From positions 1 to 64,000 of the forward strand of contig CANRZW010000017.1 in assembly GCA_947644545.1 (NCBI GenBank): a DNA stretch of 64,000 bases, written 5' to 3'. The stretch is from an uncultured Lachnospiraceae bacterium (lineage in GTDB: Bacteria > Bacillota > Clostridia > Lachnospirales > Lachnospiraceae). The notes under the pieces were generated by a model. That model worked only from the letters and a program-made list of their open reading frames with translations, had not been told where the DNA came from and searched no databases. The translations under genes were made by a program, and so were the position numbers. This document shows positions 47,179 through 56,195 of the stretch, one piece after another; position 1 is the first letter of the stretch, and each line of letters opens with the position of its first letter.

Positions 47179-47367
47179 ATGGAAACCTCCTCCTGTTTAT
47201 TCCTTTGATTTTTCTTTAAAGCATTCATGAGATCTATATTTCCTCTCTCGTCTCCAGACACAGAACCCTAATCTGCCATCCCTGAATCCGCAGTCACACA
47301 TATAAACATTCTTAATTTTATATAACTGCCATAACTGCCCATCAGATAGTAATCTTCCTGCATTCTT

Positions 47368-48291
47368 CTATCCGGCTCCGTTCTCCTCCACATCAAGCAG
47401 GCTTTCCGGCTCTCCTTTTATCCGTTTCCATGTCACAAGTTCTTCCGGCGTAAGCATTTCTTCCACAACTATCGGAAGCGATACTTTCTTCTCCGTATAG
47501 ACTCTCCAACACAGCGTATCCTTTAACAGGCAGCCTCCGCACGTTCTCGGGCCAAGCAGGCCAAAATCCCCCATCTGCGGGGGATAATCCCACCCGCTGT
47601 TAAATGCCTCTTTTGCCGTGATAAACTCCTTTTTGCCGCATACCTCGCAATAATGCCAAAACGGTCTTGTATTCATGCTCTCTAAAAGTTCTTTTCTCTT
47701 TCGCCTTTCGTCGTCCTCGCACCATATGCGTTCCGCCTCCTCGGCAAGTTCTTTGCGCGCCTTATCAAGTATTTCGGGGCGTGGAGGCTCCATCTGTAAG
47801 CAAATCTCACCGTCCGTCACTTTATAAATCCTGTCTATCCCCTCGGCGGGATTCGGAAATTCTATGTCATGAGCCGCCTGTTCTTTATAGCGTTGAATCA
47901 TTCCATCCATTTCCCTCTTTTTCAGGTTTGATTCCCACAAGTCATCGCCCGGGCACATCACATATATTTCAATGATAACATCTGCCGCTTTTCTAATTTC
48001 ATCGATATAAGCGGTACGCCGTTTTGCCTTGAAAAAGGTCTGTTCCACCACCACATTTCTGCCCTGCCGCACTTTTTCCACAATATCCGCCAAAAGCATA
48101 TTATTGGCATTCATAAGACACCTGAACTGGGCATGAACAGGAATGGCATCTCCAAACCCTGCCTCATCATAAGCACGCTGCTGATAATCGTATACATTCA
48201 ATATATCTACATCCAGATCGGAATAATGTGTATTGATAAAATGTGTCTTTCCGGCAGCCGTAGCCCCCATAACAAATATTACTTTTTGCAT
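47368..48291 (-). CDS. zeta-toxin-like P-loop kinase with zinc-finger tail
   Basis: 307 residues. Walker A is FVMGATAAGKTHFI (residues 6-19), followed by NVVVEQTFFKAKRR, the Walker B-like strand and arginine region of zeta-toxin/AAA_33 kinases. Residues about 220-265 hold two cysteine pairs (CEVCGKKEF and CGGC), which probably bind zinc. Zeta-type kinases phosphorylate small nucleotide sugars or nucleic-acid ends; the tail could bind nucleic acid. It starts 2 nt after the stop of the upstream unknown gene, so the two are made together. Confidence 0.7.
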   Translation of the reverse strand: MQKVIFVMGATAAGKTHFINTHYSDLDVDILNVYDYQQRAYDEAGFGDAIPVHAQFRCLMNANNMLLADIVEKVRQGRNVVVEQTFFKAKRRTAYIDEIRKAADVIIEIYVMCPGDDLWESNLKKREMDGMIQRYKEQAAHDIEFPNPAEGIDRIYKVTDGEICLQMEPPRPEILDKARKELAEEAERIWCEDDERRKRKELLESMNTRPFWHYCEVCGKKEFITAKEAFNSGWDYPPQMGDFGLLGPRTCGGCLLKDTLCWRVYTEKKVSLPIVVEEMLTPEELVTWKRIKGEPESLLDVEENGAG

Positions 48292-48292
48292 C

Positions 48293-49114
48293 TTAATCCT
48301 CCATCACATCTTTTATCTGCATTATGGCTTCCGGCTCTCCGTTTACGATACGGTCGTTAAATGCCTGAATCCTGCTGCCCTTACGTATCATATCATCTAT
48401 CGTTCCCGCCCTTTTCAGTTCCTCTGCGGTAAAACATTTTCTCCGCTCCTGCAGGATGCCGATATAATGATCAATCATATGTTCCATCGCCTGTATGCCG
48501 TCCGGCGCAAACGATTTCCGAATATCTCCAGCGCCGCTTAAGTCTTTGATATTTCCTGGTACAATATCTCCGTCAAAAAACATCTCTAAATGTTCTCTTA
48601 TAATCCATTGTATATAATCTTCTTCATTCTGCCAATAGCGTGCAAATGCCCCATCGCCAAAAGACTCCAGCAAAAATACTGGCATATAATCCTCATAAGG
48701 TCTTCTGCCCCTGGCCGGATTTAATTCTCTGTCAGGAAGTAAAAACACATTTTCCCTTCCCATTCCCAGTTCAAACAACAGGCTCAGCTTCTTAACAACA
48801 GGCTGCCCGGCCGGCAGATACTTTTCCATATTATCATCTTTCATCAGTTCCCTTATAAACTTATACTTTCCGCCCTGAATCACATTTTTGTCATGAAGCC
48901 TGATGATGGTATTCGCCAAAGGCCTCCAGAGACTAAACATCGTATCCGCATTCAAATCTCCGCCTGTCAGAATGCAATCCCGGTCATGCCACCTGCGGTA
49001 TTCATCATGCACTTTTTCATTGCCACGATATGGTACGTCAGGCTTGTGAACATCATAATCAATCCACTCCTCTATTTTCTTTCTGATCGGTTCATAAACT
49101 TTATTTTCTATCAT
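48293..49114 (-). CDS. hypothetical protein paired with the zeta-like kinase
   Basis: 273 residues, not recognised. It looks soluble, with motifs such as HDEYRRWHDRDCILTGGDLNADTMFSLWRPLANTIIRLH (residues 36-75) and a helical end. The RDCILTGGDLNADTMFS stretch resembles a catalytic or metal-site loop but matches nothing I can name. The gene is 2 nt from the kinase gene, so the products probably work together. Confidence 0.6.
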   Translation of the reverse strand: MIENKVYEPIRKKIEEWIDYDVHKPDVPYRGNEKVHDEYRRWHDRDCILTGGDLNADTMFSLWRPLANTIIRLHDKNVIQGGKYKFIRELMKDDNMEKYLPAGQPVVKKLSLLFELGMGRENVFLLPDRELNPARGRRPYEDYMPVFLLESFGDGAFARYWQNEEDYIQWIIREHLEMFFDGDIVPGNIKDLSGAGDIRKSFAPDGIQAMEHMIDHYIGILQERRKCFTAEELKRAGTIDDMIRKGSRIQAFNDRIVNGEPEAIMQIKDVMED

Positions 49115-49217
49115 AATTCTTCCTCGCTCTCCTTTTGGGGTTTATTACACTGTTACATGTATCGCGTTTTCCTCCCCTTTGACATCAGACAGAAGATCCA
49201 AACCTTTCCGCCATGTT

Positions 49218-49796
49218 TTATAAATACTCCTGAAAAGCATCCTCAAACAATAGTGTCAATGTATGAAGGAGCTCTTCTTTAAAAACCTGTTCTTGCGAAT
49301 ACTCTGTCATGTCATGCTCACACTTTGCTTTCGCATTGGCAAAATACGCATTTTTCTTTTTTATAAATTCCTCGTCAGGATAACATGACAGAAGAGTATC
49401 GGTTAATCCTCTACGCATTTCCAAGTATGCTTCCGGGCATGTTTCCATCACTTCAAATGCACAATCGAAATACATTAACCTGGGATTTATCCGTTTCCAT
49501 CTGGTCACTACTCCCGGCACTTCACAGCTTTTGATAAAGTATTTTGTCTCCTCCACAATCTGGTTTAAACTTCTTTTGATTTTCTCCTCTCCCAAAAATA
49601 ATACATTCACATGCCCTCTTATCTCATTTATCTTCTTGCACGCATAATTCCATCCCGCATCTTCTCCAGAGTTTTCTACAGGCTCCACTCCTTTCGGAAG
49701 TTTAAAAAAATGTTCGGTTTCCACATCCAGAGATAACAAATCCCACAACTCCTGATATACTGTTTTGATCGCGCTTCTGATTTCTTTCTTTTTCAT
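49218..49796 (-). CDS. hypothetical protein, helical
   Basis: 192 residues, not recognised. It is mostly helical and charged, with KKNAYFANAKAKCEHD near residue 150 and an ending LLHTLTLLFEDAFQEYL. The ATG at 49796 has AGAGGTG 7 nt upstream; the open frame continues back to 49898. Its promoter element at 49855-49892 is nearly the same as the one before the HAD gene at 51215-51691, so the two are likely coregulated. Confidence 0.6.
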   Translation of the reverse strand: MKKKEIRSAIKTVYQELWDLLSLDVETEHFFKLPKGVEPVENSGEDAGWNYACKKINEIRGHVNVLFLGEEKIKRSLNQIVEETKYFIKSCEVPGVVTRWKRINPRLMYFDCAFEVMETCPEAYLEMRRGLTDTLLSCYPDEEFIKKKNAYFANAKAKCEHDMTEYSQEQVFKEELLHTLTLLFEDAFQEYL

Positions 49797-49854
49797 AGCA
49801 GCACCTCTTTCAACCTTGTAATTTTTAACCTTAACGTGCCGTTTACTCTGTCTA

Positions 49855-49892
49855 TTATAAAAAGCAAGAGGGCGGTTTTTTCCACCTTCTTG
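49855..49892 (-). promoter_or_regulatory. shared promoter element, copy 1
   Basis: On the minus strand AAGGTGGAAAAAAC-C-GCCCTC, then TTTTTATAATAGA. It has a perfect TATAAT -10 and no normal -35. A 14-bp imperfect hairpin also forms here (49862-49875 with 49882-49895). It matches 51745-51782. Confidence 0.6.
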
Positions 49893-49914
49893 CTTCAATT
49901 TTGTAATCTATCAT

Positions 49915-51138
49915 TCACAATCCATATTTTACATTAAGATTTTTTATTTTTTCAACCACCACATTTCTTACCGCTTCCGGTGCAACCACCTCTACCCTGT
50001 CACTATATTGAAGCGCCCAGTGTACCATGGCAAACGGAGAACATTCCACTTTTACAATATCATCGTATGGCGCTGTTTTTTCAGTCTCAACGAACCTGAA
50101 CTGGTCTCCGAACCAATCGTGCAAAAAAGTGTAATCCGCCTTGATACGTCTGGCAGGATCGTCTTCCCGCTTAGGGCTTTTTATTTTTAACGTAACCCAT
50201 ACCGGCTTATCATAGGACATATTCATATGTTTCAGTTGAAAATCGTCTGTCCATGTCATCGGCAGATTCTCAACATCTTTCTTTGGGATCCTGGGCCATC
50301 CCTTTTTTTCTACTTCCTCCTTTGCCCCCGGGATTTCAAGATCCGTCATCAAGTCGATTCTCCAAATAGACATGTTTCTTACCGGTTCGCCTTTTATCAC
50401 TACTTCTTTACAGGCCAGTAAATAGTAGCGTCCTCCGCTCGCTACAATGTAATAAGGACTTACCGTATCCTTTTTCTCTCTGATCGGTTCCAACTTTTTT
50501 TGACAGGTATATCCGTTAAACCAAAACGATATCTGTACATTATTATCGATCGCCCTTTGAATCGTCAATAAATTAGCGCTCAACTGTTTTCTATCGGCAA
50601 GTTCCGGCTCCATTACTTTACAGACCTGTTTAGGTCCCTTTTTATAAAATTTCGTCGTCAGATTCTGCTCCACTTTTTCTATCAATCGCGCCGCAGATTT
50701 CGTATCTAATGTCTTTGTAGACAAAATACCCTCTATGATGCTGTTAATCTCATCATATGTAAACGTTCTGTTATAATACAAACCGTCGATACGCATTGTC
50801 TGGTCGGCAAATTCCTCATACTCCTCATCACTGCCAAAATCCGCTTCATCTTCACAGGTTTCCGCGGTATCCCCATAATATTTCTTAAAATCATGGAAAT
50901 AAATCTTCCAATCATCTTCCTTCTTATATCCGAACTCATCACTGTTCATCGTGCGCGCCATATCTTTGATGAGTCTGTTAAAAGTCTCTTTATCACCTAT
51001 AAATTCTGAAACTTCAGGTGCTTTTCTCATTTGGGCCTGCGACGTGGGATGCTCTTTATCCGTATTGTTTTTCAAATATTCCCAAATCTTAAACATTCTT
51101 TCAAATCTTGCCGATTTGCTTAATTTTCTCTTTCCCAT
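49915..51138 (-). CDS. WYL-domain transcriptional regulator
   Basis: 407 residues. An N-terminal winged helix-turn-helix-like region (ERMFKIWEYLKNNTDKEHPTSQAQM, then ETFNRLIKDMARTM) is followed by a WYL domain at about 185-290 (IQRAIDNNVQISFWFNGYT, PYYIVASGGRYYLLACKE, NMSIWRIDLMTDLEI) and a C-terminal WCX-like part (EVVAPEAVRNVVVEKIKNL). WYL proteins bind nucleic acid or nucleotide ligands and often control phage-defence genes. GGAG is 8 nt before the ATG. Its own upstream region lacks the shared promoter element. Confidence 0.85.
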   Translation of the reverse strand: MGKRKLSKSARFERMFKIWEYLKNNTDKEHPTSQAQMRKAPEVSEFIGDKETFNRLIKDMARTMNSDEFGYKKEDDWKIYFHDFKKYYGDTAETCEDEADFGSDEEYEEFADQTMRIDGLYYNRTFTYDEINSIIEGILSTKTLDTKSAARLIEKVEQNLTTKFYKKGPKQVCKVMEPELADRKQLSANLLTIQRAIDNNVQISFWFNGYTCQKKLEPIREKKDTVSPYYIVASGGRYYLLACKEVVIKGEPVRNMSIWRIDLMTDLEIPGAKEEVEKKGWPRIPKKDVENLPMTWTDDFQLKHMNMSYDKPVWVTLKIKSPKREDDPARRIKADYTFLHDWFGDQFRFVETEKTAPYDDIVKVECSPFAMVHWALQYSDRVEVVAPEAVRNVVVEKIKNLNVKYGL

Positions 51139-51214
51139 ATTATTCTCCGCAAAAGATACTGCCTTGTTATATCCGATAATATTCCTGTTTATCAGCCTGT
51201 TTCCCCGGCAATTA

Positions 51215-51691
51215 TTATGAGAACAATTTTATATAATCCAAAAATATAATAGCTTCAACGGCAGGCGTATCGGATGCAAATACTGCTCTCTCTACCCCTC
51301 TTGTAATAAGTAATCTTTCCCAAAGTTTTGGATAATCCAGAAAGTCAAACCTATTATCATCTAATATAACAAATTCATTTATTTCCGGATGAGAATCCAA
51401 ATATCTAAGGATTCCTTCTCCTCTGTTATTCCAGTGGTCAGACGTTTTTCCAGCCAGATGTAAACCCTGCTTTTCCAATTTTGAGGTTAGATAGATAAAA
51501 TCATCATCATCCTGTTTTAGTTCTTTCCAATCAGATGAGAGTACAATATCTGTATCTCCATATTTCCTGACTGCCTTTGCAATAATATCAACCCTTGCAT
51601 CATCAATTCCCGTATAGCCATCCGGTGTACGTTCTACGGTTGTCCTTGTATTGAGAACTCCATCAATATCTAAAAATACTGCAAATTTCAT
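51215..51691 (-). CDS. HAD-family phosphatase (SAK RNA-repair type)
   Basis: 158 residues. The HAD nucleophile motif is FAVFLDIDGVLNT (D8 and D10), the second motif is IVLSSDWKE and the late acidic pair is VILDDNRFDF. This short form, with no cap domain, resembles the HAD module of the 'Swiss army knife' RNA-repair proteins. It would remove a phosphate, possibly from a nucleic-acid end. AGAGGAG lies about 10 nt upstream. It follows the shared promoter element at 51745-51782 and ends 76 nt before the WYL gene. Confidence 0.75.
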   Translation of the reverse strand: MKFAVFLDIDGVLNTRTTVERTPDGYTGIDDARVDIIAKAVRKYGDTDIVLSSDWKELKQDDDDFIYLTSKLEKQGLHLAGKTSDHWNNRGEGILRYLDSHPEINEFVILDDNRFDFLDYPKLWERLLITRGVERAVFASDTPAVEAIIFLDYIKLFS

Positions 51692-51744
51692 TTGTCGACC
51701 TCTCCTCTATATTTTCAGACTGGCTCATAACTTTTTTATAATAT

Positions 51745-51782
51745 CCATTATAAAAACCGTGAGGGCAGTTTTTTCCACCTTG
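51745..51782 (-). promoter_or_regulatory. shared promoter element, copy 2
   Basis: On the minus strand AAGGTGGAAAAAAC-T-GCCCTC, then TTTTTATAATGGA. It is about 55 nt before the HAD gene start and matches 49855-49892. Confidence 0.6.
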
Positions 51783-51952
51783 TTAAAGACATCATAGTTC
51801 TTTGTATCTTTTGGTTGGCAGTATACAGCAAACTCTATGGTTTTAAAACTGTACAGATAATTTTTAACCACCTCTTTACTGGCTTCTGTAAGCTGGTGCC
51901 ACGTTAAGACTTAAAAATATTTCAATTTTTTACAAATATCTACAAATTGTGG

Positions 51953-52299
51953 TTATATATCGAAATGTCGGCTTAAAGCCTCAAGATATTCCTGATTCAT
52001 ACTTTCATATGGACATGCAATAAAAACGGTTTTTCCAAGAATCTTACTTTTCCCTATATGTATATCCATCTGAGACAAAACATCCATTCCAATAAGAATA
52101 TTACCTGTGCGGTCATAGCTGACTTTAACAAAGTCTTTATTAATACAAACTCCTCCAAAATCAATCTCAAAATACCTGTGCTGGAAAGTTATAGATTGCA
52201 GTTCCTTTGTTTCATTTGCTGTGCTTTGGCACTTGATATACCGAACCTTAGAATTGGTATTGATGTATAAGGACATCCTGTATCTATCTTGACATTCAT
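51953..52299 (-). pseudogene. retropepsin-like aspartic protease, frameshifted
   Basis: The catalytic start MNVKIDTGCPYTSIPI...GISSAKAQQMK (52299-52189) is in one frame and ends at a TAA. The rest, ELQSITFQHRYFEIDFGGVCINKDF...GNILIGMDVLSQMDIHIG...VFIACP (stop 51953), is in another frame. Each half is like the bacterial retropepsin family, which has the DTG loop and GxDxL end in a single chain. A frameshift, probably with loss of about 40 codons between QMK and ELQ, has split the gene. Confidence 0.65.
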
Positions 52300-52304
52300 A
52301 TTCT

Positions 52305-52400
52305 CTATTTTTTAAATTCCATGCTTTTTATTGCCATATTCGCATCAGCCCTTATCTCATTCCGATGATTCATTTCAAGAAGGATATATTTATTCTTCAT
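52305..52400 (-). CDS. very small unknown protein
   Basis: A 31-codon frame starting MKNKYILLEMNHRNEIRADA, overlapping the end of the upstream gene by 11 nt and ending 6 nt before the broken retropepsin. It is not recognised. Its tight spacing suggests a real small gene once coupled to the protease, but it could be chance. Confidence 0.35.
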   Translation of the reverse strand: MKNKYILLEMNHRNEIRADANMAIKSMEFKK

Positions 52401-52647
52401 GGTCAATATCCCCCTCTAATTCCATACTGTCATTGTATACCGGACATACCACATTGCCTTGTGTGAACAACTTATGCGACTCTGTATTGGTTTCCTTGCC
52501 TATGAACCCTACCGTATAAACATCCGAATTATTGTTTTTAACAAGCATGATCCATATATCATATATGCCGCTTAATTGATCCTTGTCTTTTATCTCCATA
52601 CCGATATATAAGTCTTCTAATCTGAATTTATTATCAATTATTTCCAT
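52390..52647 (-). CDS. hypothetical small acidic protein
   Basis: 85 residues, not recognised, starting MEIIDNKFRLEDLYIGMEI and ending in an acidic tail (ELEGDIDHEE). GGAAGGAG lies 8 nt before the ATG at 52647; the open frame runs back to 52683. It heads a small run with the 31-codon frame and the broken protease. Confidence 0.5.
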   Translation of the reverse strand: MEIIDNKFRLEDLYIGMEIKDKDQLSGIYDIWIMLVKNNNSDVYTVGFIGKETNTESHKLFTQGNVVCPVYNDSMELEGDIDHEE

Positions 52648-52708
52648 AAGGCAAACTCCTTCCTTCTCTTTTAGTATAACCATGTGTCACATAAATTACA
52701 AATGAAAG

Positions 52709-52867
52709 CTATTTTGAATCCTGAATTGAAAACTTCCACTTAATTTGCACCCTGTCATCCCCATACACATCTATCCTTTTAATCAATTCATCCACCAACT
52801 TCTTAGTCAGCCCTTCCGCATCCAGCAGTGCCGCCATTCCCATTGTCTCTTCCAATGAATTCTGCAC
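52709..52867 (-). pseudogene. C-terminal fragment of a serine recombinase
   Basis: About 52 codons ending at TAG. The reading LTKKLVDELIKRIDVYGDDRVQIKWKF is the usual tail of large serine recombinases of clostridial mobile elements ('LVxxLIxxIxVyxddrIxI'). Nothing of the catalytic part remains; the frame is blocked by a stop upstream. It marks former mobile DNA. The rest of 52868-53070 shows no gene. Confidence 0.55.
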
Positions 52868-53013
52868 CAAAACGAACGATGTTTTCTAATTCATTTTTTC
52901 TTTTATGTATTCGTGAAGATTTATGGCATATAAATTTGGGACGTTAGTCAACATATGCGTTGGTGCAATCTGGTTCTGGATGGAATCCTTGGTTACATAA
53001 CCATGGCCTTAAG

Positions 53014-53045
53014 CCCGCCTTGTGTCAAGTTAGTGACACGAACTT
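53014..53045. repeat. 32-bp repeat with hairpin, copy 1
   Basis: It begins CCCGCCTTGTGTCAAGTTA and ends TGACACGAACTT. It has a GTGTCA/TGACAC palindrome and lies 26 nt beyond the ATPase-nuclease stop. One base differs from 56188-56219. Confidence 0.8.
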
Positions 53046-53070
53046 ATTAATAATTTTGATACTGCAAAAA

Positions 53071-54669
53071 TTACATTTCAAATTTTTCTATTCTACATTG
53101 ATGTTTTCTGCTTTTCTTCTCATAATTGATTCCGACAAGCAAAATATTTCCTTTATACTCTTTAAGAACAGACACATATCCTTTACTTTTAATCTGATTG
53201 ATTGCTCCTTCTGCGGTTTTATCCCATTTTAGTTCCACAACCAATGCCGGATTTGAAGATGTACGTTTAGGAAGGAAAACCATATCCGCAAATCCATTTC
53301 CTGTCGGCAATTCTCTTACAAGAGTATAATCTCTGCATGCACTATAATATGCCAGCGCAATCACACTGCTCAAAGAAATCTCATTGTTATATATCAGACT
53401 GGAAGAACTTTGCAAATGGACTTCTTGTATCATCTGTGCCACAGCTTTTTCGTTCATCTCCAAAGTTGCCTTAAGTAAAGCTTCCGATGCATCAACCGCC
53501 TTTATTACTTCTTCCCACCCATCATTTCTAATAGCTCGCAAAAAAACACTCCTCACCTCATCATTTGGAATAAAAACTTTTTTTGTTTTACTATCATAAG
53601 CCAGATATCCCATATGAATTAGCAGGGTAATAACATCATCTGCAGACTTAAATGAAGTAATATCGTTTTGAAATGATTCCACGTCAATACTACATCTCTG
53701 ATTTCCCAGCATGTCTACAATCAATTGTCTTAACCCATCAAAATCCATTGCAATATACGTCATCAAAGACTCATACGTCTCTGTTCCAGACCAATAATTC
53801 CCAAATTCCCTGCTATCTACAGCTTCAATTACAGAATTAGGGCTATAAATATGTCCTATCTTTTCAAAATAATATCCGTCATACCATCTTTGCATCTCTT
53901 TAAATGGCATATCATGTTCTTTGCAAATAGTCCTTACCTCTGTCTCCGTAAATCCGACATACTCCGCCATCTGTCTTGGACTGACCATTGTATGCTCCCG
54001 AAAATTATTTAAAGCTGACTGTGTGCCGTATTTCTTAATTGGTAAAATTCCCGTAATATAAGCAAGCTTTAAAAAAGCTCCCGACGGCGTTCCTTTAAAT
54101 AATCCTCTCAAAAGATTGATATATTCCTTCTGAAGATTTTCATTATTTTTGTCCTCCCGGAACAGACAGTCCCATTCATCAATAATAATGATAAACTGTT
54201 CTTTTGTCATAACATTGATCTTTGCCAATACCGACGGCAATGAAATGTCATCATCTCGGACATATTCGGCGTATTCCTCCCTTAACTCGGCTATCACCTG
54301 TTCCTGAATATAACTCACTACTTTAAGAGTTGAATCTCTCTTCATTTCTTCAAGCGCATTTCCGTACATCCACTGGATATCCAAAAAGATTACATTATAT
54401 TTATTTAAATGCACTTTGAAAAACTCATTCTGACTTATTTTAAGTCCTTCAAACAGCTTTTCAGAATGACATCCTTTACTGTAATACGCTGCCAGCATAG
54501 TTACCGCCATTGTTTTCCCAAACCTTCTTGGTCTGCTGGAACAAATCAACGGTCTGTCTTTTCCGATACGGCTATTCGTATATTTAATAAGTTCCGTCTT
54601 ATCCACATATAATTCAGAATTAACAGAAACCACAAACTGTTCATTTCCCGGATTTAAATATATTCCCAT
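53071..54669 (-). CDS. AAA-ATPase-like protein with PD-(D/E)XK nuclease end
   Basis: 532 residues. The N-terminal ATPase has VDKTELIKY, then RPRRFGKTMAVTMLAAYY (Walker A-like, about residues 46-63) and IIIIDEWDCLF (Walker B, about 156-166). The C-terminal nuclease-like part has ELPTGNGFADMVFLPKR and PALVVELKWDKTAEGAINQIKSKGY, where D-x(n)-ExK (VVELK) forms the active site. This is the widespread DUF1703/AAA-ATPase-like family, common in mobile and accessory regions of anaerobes. GGGAG precedes the ATG. Its biological role is not established. Confidence 0.85.
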   Translation of the reverse strand: MGIYLNPGNEQFVVSVNSELYVDKTELIKYTNSRIGKDRPLICSSRPRRFGKTMAVTMLAAYYSKGCHSEKLFEGLKISQNEFFKVHLNKYNVIFLDIQWMYGNALEEMKRDSTLKVVSYIQEQVIAELREEYAEYVRDDDISLPSVLAKINVMTKEQFIIIIDEWDCLFREDKNNENLQKEYINLLRGLFKGTPSGAFLKLAYITGILPIKKYGTQSALNNFREHTMVSPRQMAEYVGFTETEVRTICKEHDMPFKEMQRWYDGYYFEKIGHIYSPNSVIEAVDSREFGNYWSGTETYESLMTYIAMDFDGLRQLIVDMLGNQRCSIDVESFQNDITSFKSADDVITLLIHMGYLAYDSKTKKVFIPNDEVRSVFLRAIRNDGWEEVIKAVDASEALLKATLEMNEKAVAQMIQEVHLQSSSSLIYNNEISLSSVIALAYYSACRDYTLVRELPTGNGFADMVFLPKRTSSNPALVVELKWDKTAEGAINQIKSKGYVSVLKEYKGNILLVGINYEKKSRKHQCRIEKFEM

Positions 54670-54701
54670 ACTTATACACTCCCTGCTGTTTAAAATGCAT
54701 T

Positions 54702-55727
54702 CTATACATAACAGTAATAATCATTTTGTGCAATACTCTTATTAATGCACTTATTGATATCTTCCTCGCGTTTAGCATTCCACTCCTTGGGATAATATGT
54801 CGCTTCAATCATGGTAAGTGTAAGTCCCGCTATTTTTGATATAAATACAGGATTAATCATATTATCAACCATCATTTGAATAACCATGTTTTTAATCGGC
54901 TCTACAGCCAATGTCTTTTTATTTTTGCACTCATCCTCCATTATCCCAAAGTCCTGTGCTGCATTATAAAGCCATGTATTAAGACTTTCCACCCGAAATT
55001 TGCCCTTATATTTGTATAAATACTCAAAAAAATTATCCTCTTCCTTAATGGGTTCCTTGTTTTTAGATTCTGCATATTTTAATGCCGCACACAAATCCCT
55101 TGACAATCCACAAGGTATATTGACAGATATACCATTTATAAGCAATTTTTTATAATCTTTTGTGATATCTGATTTTTTTATACTTGTAATCACACCTCTT
55201 TTGGCTGGTGCAATTAATGTCAGCTTAATAAACAGTCTTAAGATTATTCTCTGAAGATGTCTTTCTTCCTCTCTGATTCCGGCAGATTTATTCTGAAAAT
55301 TATCAATAGCTTTATCCAGTTCCATTAAAATAGTTTTGATATCTTCACATTTATAGCTTCCTCTCTCTACAGGTTCCAACAAGCTATATTTATCAACGAT
55401 GTCATCTTTAAATTTGCTGTAATTGTAATCCGAAAAAATATCCGTTGCTTTACCAGTCTCACTTAAGTAGTCATAAAAACTTTTAACCGATTCAAGCTGC
55501 GACTCCATGGTCGATCTGGAATTAAGTTCGCCTTTATTATGATAATATCTGATACATTCCTCAACTATATTTATATTAATTCTGGCAGGCGCGTTTGATA
55601 GCTGTACATCTGGCAAGCTTAAATAATTAACAAATTTATTGATATGATTTCGATAAACATGATTTTTGCTAAGTAGATCTTTACGTTCTTCAAAAAATTC
55701 ATTTTTGAATTTTTGCATAACATCCAT
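54702..55727 (-). CDS. tyrosine-recombinase-like protein
   Basis: 341 residues. It has an N-terminal SAM-like core-binding domain (HVYRNHINKFVNYLS, STMESQLESVKSFYDYLSETGKAT) and a C-terminal helical part like an integrase catalytic domain (IKKSDITKDYKKLLING, then PIKNMVIQMMVDNMINPVFISKIAGLTLTMIEATYYP). The classical R-H-R-Y set is not clear, so activity is doubtful. The ATG at 55727 has GGAGGAG 5 nt upstream. It is a distant paralogue of the broken gene at 57305-58283. Confidence 0.55.
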   Translation of the reverse strand: MDVMQKFKNEFFEERKDLLSKNHVYRNHINKFVNYLSLPDVQLSNAPARININIVEECIRYYHNKGELNSRSTMESQLESVKSFYDYLSETGKATDIFSDYNYSKFKDDIVDKYSLLEPVERGSYKCEDIKTILMELDKAIDNFQNKSAGIREEERHLQRIILRLFIKLTLIAPAKRGVITSIKKSDITKDYKKLLINGISVNIPCGLSRDLCAALKYAESKNKEPIKEEDNFFEYLYKYKGKFRVESLNTWLYNAAQDFGIMEDECKNKKTLAVEPIKNMVIQMMVDNMINPVFISKIAGLTLTMIEATYYPKEWNAKREEDINKCINKSIAQNDYYCYV

Positions 55728-55870
55728 TTTCACTCCTCCAGTCAAAATATTATGATGAAAATATAGTTGAATTTTCAATTTCATTCTAATTTATTTTTTA
55801 TATATTGTCAACGACATTTGCAGCTCTAACAGTGACACGGATATAAAAGCGACATAAAAGCGGAGGGCTT

Positions 55871-56195
55871 TCACACTCTCCGCTTTCTATCCTTCACCTT
55901 ACAATATACCACCGCCGTCAATGTGCTGATAAACGTTGCCAAAATCGCCGGCCCAATGATCCCTGCCGGATTCACGCTGCCATACTGCTGTCTATAGGCA
56001 ATCATATTCACAGGTATCAACTGCAGGGAAGAAATATTCAATATCAAAAACGTGCACATCTCACTGCTGGCAACGCGCCCCTGTTTCCCTTTTTCCCGTC
56101 CACTGTTTCCACGCCGCCTTTAGCAGTCCCATCCGCCGGATTTCCTCTTTCGCGCTCCAACTGCGCCAACGCCTCCATCGCCTTTAACCCGCCTT
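55871..56195 (-). pseudogene. 3' fragment of a second spmA copy
   Basis: 55871-56059 is identical over 189 bp to the 3' end of spmA (58465-58653), giving the same last 62 residues. Further upstream the fragment keeps the family's GLKAME element but its linker is diverged, with frames broken by stops. It ends at the 32-bp repeat 56188-56219. The fragment cannot make a whole protein. The CTCCGC/GCGGAG hairpin of the spmA terminator is also present at its end. Confidence 0.85.

Noticed and set aside
53014..53045. Rho-independent terminator
   Set aside because: The hairpin has no T-run on either side, and its second copy sits at a mobile-element boundary, so it is treated as a repeat.
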